From assembly GCA_023251555.1 (NCBI GenBank), contig JAHEYN010000003.1:107014-156508 (forward strand): a DNA stretch of 49,495 nt, read 5' to 3'. Positions 44,859 to 49,495 of this stretch are shown in pieces. How positions within the stretch are numbered: the stretch's first letter is position 1; every line of letters begins with the position of its first letter. The position numbers were made by a program, and so were the translations under genes. The stretch comes from Bacteroidota bacterium. Lineage in GTDB: Bacteria; Bacteroidota; Bacteroidia; AKYH767-A; JAHEYN01. The notes beneath the pieces were generated by a model. The model made no database searches and had not been told where the DNA came from. It saw nothing but the letters and a program-made list of their open reading frames with translations.

Positions 44859-45215
44859 ATGACATTAATTATCTATCATAATCCCCGCTGTTCCACCAGC
44901 CGCAAAACACTTGATATCCTGAAAAAAGAAAAAGCAGATTTCCGGGTGGTGGAATATCTTAAGCACCCTCTTTCTGCAGCGGAACTGAAAGACCTGTTGC
45001 AAAAACTGCGGATGAACCCCGCGCAGCTTGTAAGAAAAAAAGAACCCCTGTACAAAGAAAAATATGCCGGCAGGGTTTTATCCGATGACGAATGGCTGCG
45101 GGTTCTGTCCGCGAATCCGGTACTGATAGAGCGCCCCGTCGTGGTTAAGGGCAGCAGGGCTGTGCTCGGAAGGCCTCCGGAAAATGTTTGCATTCTGCTG
45201 GAAGGCGGGATTTAA
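44859..45215 (+). CDS. ArsC/Spx-family arsenate reductase-like protein
   Basis: 118 aa from ATG 44859. Thioredoxin-fold protein of the glutaredoxin-linked ArsC (YfgD-type) family: the redox Cys is in YHNPRCSTSRKTLDIL (Cys11), followed by VEYLKHPLSAAELKDLL, and the substrate-binding region VLIERPVVVKGSRAVLGRPPENV with the conserved RP and GRP motifs. It may reduce arsenate with glutathione/glutaredoxin-like donors, or serve another redox role; no ars operon genes are nearby. 10 bp after prfB, so probably on its transcript. Confidence 0.88.
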   Translation: MTLIIYHNPRCSTSRKTLDILKKEKADFRVVEYLKHPLSAAELKDLLQKLRMNPAQLVRKKEPLYKEKYAGRVLSDDEWLRVLSANPVLIERPVVVKGSRAVLGRPPENVCILLEGGI

Positions 45216-45274
45216 TTTGCCTTCGCATTCCGCTACGGCGGACAAGAGTGTCCGGGGCTTAATACCAGTTTATT
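45213..45274 (+). repeat. Dispersed intergenic palindromic repeat, copy C
   Basis: It reads TAATTTGCCTTCGCATTCC, then GGCGGACAAGAGTGTCCGGGG and CTTAATACCAGTTTATT. The first stem is weakened by TT for CC compared with copies A and B. It fills the gap between the convergent ArsC-like and FkbM genes and touches the FkbM stop. Confidence 0.85.
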
Positions 45275-46013
45275 CTCCAGGCAGAAAAATAAAGTTATTT
45301 TTTCTTTGCCCTGTAAAGGGAACAGATTTTCCTTTTACCGCCACCGCAATGGTATAACCGAGAGATTGTATCATCCGGAAGCAGGTTTCCCTGTTATTGT
45401 TATCCCAGAGCTCGCAATAAATCAAAGGCCTGTGTTTTTTAATGGTTTCAACAGCCCCCCGGAGGACAAAGGGCTCGAAGTTTTCCACATCAATTTTTAT
45501 CGCACTGATCTTTCTGCCGGCCGACTGTATTTCGGGGAGATCATCAAGGCGCCTTATAGGTACGGAGAATCGTTCTCCTTTTGTGCCGCTTTCTGTATCG
45601 TTTTCCACATGGCTTAACCCCTGCATGCGCACCCATCCTGACACCGGCATCAGCATGGATGCAGTCCCTTGTTCATTGCCCAGGGCGCATTCCATAACCG
45701 TTATATTCCCGAGACGAAAAAATGCTGCGACTCTTCTCAGCGCTTTTGCATTGGGGGGCACCGGTTCGAATGCCATCACGGTACTGCTTCTGTCAGCCCG
45801 TGCCGCAAGCACTGACATAATACCGATATTGGCGCCCAGATCAAGAAAGATACCGCCGGGAGGAACCATCCCAAGGAAGCAGAGAAAGTCCCGCTCCTGG
45901 CGGTCCCAGCGAAGGGTGAGTATCTTGAAAACGGAAAAAACAAAAAGATAATTTTTAAATCCGAGTAAAAGCTGAAGGATGAGTTTAAAAGGTTTTTTGA
46001 GCATCTCTTTCAT
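45270..46013 (-). CDS. FkbM family methyltransferase
   Basis: 247 aa. SAM motif I is FLDLGANIGIMSVLAARA, followed by AFEPVPPNAKALRRV; the FkbM-type core continues with VPIRRLDDLPEI, KIDVENFEPFVLRGA and YCELWD. This family O-methylates sugars in surface glycans or polyketides. A short hydrophobic N terminus (LILQLLLGFKNYLFVFSVFKIL) may attach it to the membrane. Convergent with ArsC-like, divergent from the GT4 gene, so it may act with it on the same glycan (inference). Confidence 0.88.
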   Translation of the reverse strand: MKEMLKKPFKLILQLLLGFKNYLFVFSVFKILTLRWDRQERDFLCFLGMVPPGGIFLDLGANIGIMSVLAARADRSSTVMAFEPVPPNAKALRRVAAFFRLGNITVMECALGNEQGTASMLMPVSGWVRMQGLSHVENDTESGTKGERFSVPIRRLDDLPEIQSAGRKISAIKIDVENFEPFVLRGAVETIKKHRPLIYCELWDNNNRETCFRMIQSLGYTIAVAVKGKSVPFTGQRKNNFIFLPGE

Positions 46014-46020
46014 GGTGCTG

Positions 46021-46028
46021 CAAACTTA
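46021..46028 (-). promoter_or_regulatory. -7 box (TAAGTTTG) right at the FkbM start
   Basis: Exact TAnnTTTG match, only 7 bp before the ATG at 46013. If used, the mRNA would be leaderless or nearly so. No -33 TTG is evident. Confidence 0.35.
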
Positions 46029-46146
46029 GCAACTATAGTGGAGATAAGAAACCCGGAAGTTTTATGAAATCTCCGTGAAGATGAACGGCGGCAGGAGGCT
46101 TTGGGCATCACCCTGTTTATTCATAAATTCACCGTCCCGGAAATAT

Positions 46147-47277
46147 ATGCGTATCGCCGTCAATACCCGCCTGCTGCTGAAAGACAAACTCGAAGGGATA
46201 GGTGTGTTCTCTCTGGAAACACTGCAGCGCATCACCAGGCAACACCCCGAACACCAGTTCATTTTCTTTTTCGACAGGGACTATGATCCGGAATTTATTT
46301 TTTCAGGGAACATCACCCCCGTTAAACTTTTCCCCCAGGCAAGGCATCCGTTACTCTTCTACTGGTGGTTTGAATACGCTGTCGCGCGTGCCCTGAAAAA
46401 ATTCAAAGCAGACCTTTTCCTTTCGCCCGACGGCTATATCCCGCTCTCTTCGCCCGTAACATCAGTGGCGGTGATACACGATCTTAACTTTGAGCATCAC
46501 CCGGAAAATCTGCCTTTTGCCGCGAGGAATTACTACCGTTATTTTTTTCCGAAGTTTGCCCGCAGGGCTGATCGTATTGCTACTGTTTCGGCTTTTTCGA
46601 AGCAGGATATCATGACACACTACGGTATCCCCGCCGAAAAGATTGACGTGGTGTATAACGGCGCAGGAGATAAATTCAGGCCGCTTGATTTAAATGAGAA
46701 ACAGGCGGTGCGGATAAAATACAGCGGGGGAGCGGAATATTTTGTTTTTGTGGGTTCGCTCCAGCCCCGAAAAAATATTGCAAGACTGCTGGAGGCTTAC
46801 GAGCAGTTCCGGGAAGCTGAAGGGAAAGAAATAAAGCTTCTCCTTGCGGGAGAAAAGAGGTGGTGGACCTCTGAAATGGAATCGGTATATGAACATATGC
46901 ATTACCGGAAAGATGTGGTTTTTACCGGGCGGCTTCCTGCAGCGGAGGTTGCAGGAGTGCTTGGCGCCGCTTCCGTCCTGATATATGTGCCCTGCTTTGA
47001 AGGGTTCGGAATTCCAATACTTGAGGCCATGGCGTGTGATGTGCCTGTGATTACTTCGGGCATCACATCGATGCCCGAGGTGGCAGGAGATGCCGCACTT
47101 TATGCAGATCCCTTCTCCGCCTCATCCATCACCGCTGCCTTGCATAAACTTGTCTCTGACGAAAAACTCAGGGAAACGCTGGTGAGCAAGGGGCGCCTGA
47201 GGAGAGCGCATTTCTCATGGCAGAAAACTTCAGATGCACTTTGGAATTGCCTGATGAAGGCAGCGGGAAAAGAATAA
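46147..47277 (+). CDS. GT4-family glycosyltransferase
   Basis: 376 aa from ATG 46147 (MRIAVNTRLLLKDKLEGIGVF). GT-B fold: the N-terminal half has the acceptor domain (VAVIHDLNFEHHPENLPF, ADRIATVSAFSKQDIM), and the C-terminal half the nucleotide-sugar domain (YFVFVGSLQPRKNIARLLEA, FTGRLPAAEVAGVLGAA and CFEGFGIPILEAMACDVPVITS with the E-x7-E motif). Probably adds a hexose or mannose to a surface glycan. It is divergent from FkbM and convergent with DUF5723. Confidence 0.93.
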   Translation: MRIAVNTRLLLKDKLEGIGVFSLETLQRITRQHPEHQFIFFFDRDYDPEFIFSGNITPVKLFPQARHPLLFYWWFEYAVARALKKFKADLFLSPDGYIPLSSPVTSVAVIHDLNFEHHPENLPFAARNYYRYFFPKFARRADRIATVSAFSKQDIMTHYGIPAEKIDVVYNGAGDKFRPLDLNEKQAVRIKYSGGAEYFVFVGSLQPRKNIARLLEAYEQFREAEGKEIKLLLAGEKRWWTSEMESVYEHMHYRKDVVFTGRLPAAEVAGVLGAASVLIYVPCFEGFGIPILEAMACDVPVITSGITSMPEVAGDAALYADPFSASSITAALHKLVSDEKLRETLVSKGRLRRAHFSWQKTSDALWNCLMKAAGKE

Positions 47278-47323
47278 TACCGGTTCTCTCTCATCTGTCA
47301 GGTACAGTGGAGAATCCGTTAAG

Positions 47324-48748
47324 TTACTTCTTCTGGAAAGGCCGTATCACCTTAATCAGTGATTTGGAGTACGCTCCTTCGTCTTTCAGCCCTTTTCTTT
47401 CTTTGAAGGCACTGATCTTAAGTCCGAAATAGAGGCTGATGCCGTTCAGGTCACTTGCGCCTATGAGGGGGCCGATCTGATCCGTGCCTATGTAAAAGCT
47501 GTGTATTCTTATGGCAGCGCCAATCATCACGCGGGTATAATCATAATAAGTAACAGGCATGGCAACCTCTATCCATTTGGACTCAAAGCGTGGCGTAAAG
47601 GAGATAAAGTTAGGTCTGAGGAGGGCAGAGCTCTTGCCCGTTAGGCGCTGCACAATGGCAAGATTCAGGTAAACACGGTCCTTATAGAAATTATAATCAC
47701 ACTGCAGGCTGAAGGCAGGAGGAATTCTCATTTTAAAATTGTCCGAAGAATCACCGGCAGAGTAATGGAAGAATTTTGTATTCAGCAGAGAATCCACAGT
47801 CCCTGCATTTTTCCGTGCAATAGGGATAATGCTGTCAATAATGGGAGTATCGCCTGCACCCACTATCATCTGCATAGCATTATTATGGAGGTTGACAGAG
47901 CCGAGTATATCAAGCAGAGAAGCACCGATCCTGTACTCGTATGTTCTGAGGGGTTTGGATTTATATATGGAGATCCATCCTGCATTTTTCTTTCTTCTCT
48001 CATAGGTTGCGCCCAGATCAGCGCCTATTCCTCCTCCCGCGAACACGGCGAATGCCCTGCCATATTCGCCGTTGACATTGTAATATACTGTGGAGTCGTA
48101 TGCGGCAGGGACGGTGCCTACCTGGCGGTTAGCCATGTACATCCCCATGACTGCCCTGAGCCAGCTGAGCGTGGCGCCGGCAGCAAAAAAATCCTGGCCT
48201 CTGTCCTTGAGCACCGTTGAATAACTGCCGCTGAACTCCATCCACCCGAGCGTTCCGAGGCGGATAACATCACCAACATAATCGGCACTTGTATTGTAAT
48301 CGGCCCCGGGACTGATAAACTTCATGATGTAAAACGGAACCTGCCCGCTGGCCATCGCCCTGAAATTAGTGCTGAATGCAAAAGAGTGCTTCGGCAGTTT
48401 CGGGAGGTTAAGCATAAGCGAAGGCAGCTTGGTAAACACATCTGCGAAAGCATAAACATCAGCAACATTACTGCCGAAATGAAGATTAACACCCGAGGTA
48501 TCCCCCGAGGTAAGTGATGAGAAATTCAGGCTCCCGGCCGGGATGGAAAGAAAATTATTCTGTGCAAAAGCCGAAAGAGATATTACGTTGGCATCCCATC
48601 GCAGCCGGCTGTCGGACATGGAACTCGGGTTGATCTTGATCCCCCCAAGGCCTGCGTAGTTGCTGTTGCAAAGGCCAAACATGATCTGGGCATACACAGC
48701 GGAGTCCATCATCAGCAATATCAAAATCAAATAAGAAAATTTTCTCAT
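47324..48748 (-). CDS. DUF5723 family outer-membrane protein
   Basis: 474 aa from ATG 48748. Signal peptide FSYLILILLMMDSAVYAQ. The mature start MFGLCNSNYAGLGGIKINPSSMSDSRLRWD is the family pattern (short strands around NPSS). The rest is beta-rich with alternating hydrophobic strands (RVYLNLAIVQRLTGKSSALL, EVAMPVTYYDYTRVMIGAA), as in outer-membrane beta-barrels. Function is unknown for the family. It follows the GlcD gene by 16 bp on the same strand. Confidence 0.82.
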   Translation of the reverse strand: MRKFSYLILILLMMDSAVYAQIMFGLCNSNYAGLGGIKINPSSMSDSRLRWDANVISLSAFAQNNFLSIPAGSLNFSSLTSGDTSGVNLHFGSNVADVYAFADVFTKLPSLMLNLPKLPKHSFAFSTNFRAMASGQVPFYIMKFISPGADYNTSADYVGDVIRLGTLGWMEFSGSYSTVLKDRGQDFFAAGATLSWLRAVMGMYMANRQVGTVPAAYDSTVYYNVNGEYGRAFAVFAGGGIGADLGATYERRKKNAGWISIYKSKPLRTYEYRIGASLLDILGSVNLHNNAMQMIVGAGDTPIIDSIIPIARKNAGTVDSLLNTKFFHYSAGDSSDNFKMRIPPAFSLQCDYNFYKDRVYLNLAIVQRLTGKSSALLRPNFISFTPRFESKWIEVAMPVTYYDYTRVMIGAAIRIHSFYIGTDQIGPLIGASDLNGISLYFGLKISAFKERKGLKDEGAYSKSLIKVIRPFQKK

Positions 48749-48764
48749 GGAATAGTATCGGGTA

Positions 48765-49495
48765 TTATGCAAATATTTTCCCGGGATTGAGGATATGATT
48801 GGGGTCAAAAAGGGTTTTAATGCCTTTCTGAAGATTAATCTGTACCTCGTTAAAGGGAATGTCCATATAAGGTTTTTGTACAAGTCCTATGCCGTGTTCT
48901 CCGGAAATTGTTCCCCCCAAACTTATACACAATTTAAATATTTCCCTTATTCCGGAGGGAATTTTATTCTGCCAGGCTTCCTCGCTCATCTCTCCCCTGA
49001 TAATATTGACATGCAGGTTCCCGTCTCCTGCATGCCCGTAGCATACGGAGGAGAACCCGTATTTTTTCCCTATCTCCTTCACGCCTTTGAGCAGGCGGGG
49101 GAGTTCGGCGCGGGGCACTACTGTATCTTCTTCTTTGTAAACAGAATGAGACTTTACCGCTTCTCCCACAGCCCTGCGCATCTTCCACAGCTTGTTTTTC
49201 TGTTCGGGCGTGTCGGCAAAAAGAATCTCATCACATTCAAACTGCCCCATCACTTCCGCTATTTTTTCACATTCTTTCATCAGCACATCCGGGTCATTTC
49301 CGTCCACTTCGATGAGCAGGTGCGCCTGCACTCCGTCTTTCACAGGGAGGTTTGTTTCAACATACCTGGATACCCATTCAATAGCATCTCTTTCCATGAA
49401 CTCCATCGCCGAGGGGATGATCCCCGCCCTGAATACTGCCGGGACTGCCTCACAGGCTTTTTCTGCAGAGAAAAACGGAACAAGCATGAGTAAAT
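48765..49495 (-). CDS. FAD-linked oxidase, GlcD-like C-terminal part (cut by window end)
   Basis: About 243 residues visible, open to the right edge; the frame continues past ATG 49487 (TTA CTC precedes it), so that ATG is internal. The FAD-linked oxidase C domain is clear: AGIIPSAMEFMERDAIEW, LLIEVDGND, WKMRRAVGEAVK, CYGHAGDGNLHVNII and GGTISGEHGIGLVQKPYM, and the C terminus LFDPNHILNPGKIFA. Family: D-lactate or glycolate dehydrogenases. The FAD-binding half lies outside the window. Confidence 0.93.
   Translation of the reverse strand, partial: LLMLVPFFSAEKACEAVPAVFRAGIIPSAMEFMERDAIEWVSRYVETNLPVKDGVQAHLLIEVDGNDPDVLMKECEKIAEVMGQFECDEILFADTPEQKNKLWKMRRAVGEAVKSHSVYKEEDTVVPRAELPRLLKGVKEIGKKYGFSSVCYGHAGDGNLHVNIIRGEMSEEAWQNKIPSGIREIFKLCISLGGTISGEHGIGLVQKPYMDIPFNEVQINLQKGIKTLFDPNHILNPGKIFA

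Overview
The window looks like a chromosomal segment of a member of the Bacteroidota, probably an uncultured free-living relative of Chitinophagales/Sphingobacteriales. The evidence is: three predicted surface or secreted proteins of gliding/type IX secretion (T9SS) type; DUF4270 and DUF5723 proteins; an N-terminal-only 'glycogen synthase' next to glmS; many start regions with a TAnnTTTG -7 box (often with a TTG about 20 bases upstream) and no Shine-Dalgarno; several apparent TTG starts; and the gene orders rimP-nusA-infB and rplM-rpsI-rpsB-tsf-pyrH-frr. Coding density is high. I saw no tRNA, rRNA, CRISPR array, phage or transposase.

Layout: 1-2927 (-) is the 5' part of a large PKD/Ig-repeat surface protein that leaves the window on the left. 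It has near-identical 267-bp tandem repeats, and its signal peptide is in a different frame from the mature protein. 3146-10635 holds an RNA-methyltransferase-like gene (-), then gltX-folB and rimP-nusA-infB (+). 10657-15346 holds a SPOR protein (-) and the glycogen synthase-like/DUF4270/glmS group (+). 15368-19200 (-) is a heme operon, hemA - hemC/hemD fusion - hemB. 19597-22893 is a T9SS beta-propeller protein. 22874-26473 (-) is a four-gene cassette (CitE/HpcH-type aldolase, SDR, dehydroquinate synthase-like cyclase, polyprenyl-phosphate-type GT2) that looks like the synthesis and attachment of an unusual carbocyclic or sugar surface residue. It is the best candidate here for an undescribed pathway.

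26810-31017 holds rseP, an unknown exported protein, an ALDH7-type dehydrogenase and a lipoprotein. 31207-35204 is the ribosomal/translation operon, split by a strong terminator between tsf and pyrH. 35303-38804 (-) is asnS-rpoN and a PAP2-like membrane protein. dxs is divergent from asnS. 40939-41973 (-) is a membrane PAS protein with no output domain. 42096-44848 holds a second T9SS beta-propeller protein and prfB with a programmed +1 frameshift. The right end has an ArsC-like protein, an FkbM methyltransferase, a GT4 glycosyltransferase, a DUF5723 outer-membrane protein and a GlcD-type oxidase cut by the window edge.

Three copies of a dispersed intergenic palindromic repeat (19344-19414, 26488-26600, 45213-45274) link otherwise unrelated intergenic regions. 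One probably lies in the 5' leader of the aldolase/cyclase cassette. Functions were assigned by reading motifs by eye; no database search was run.
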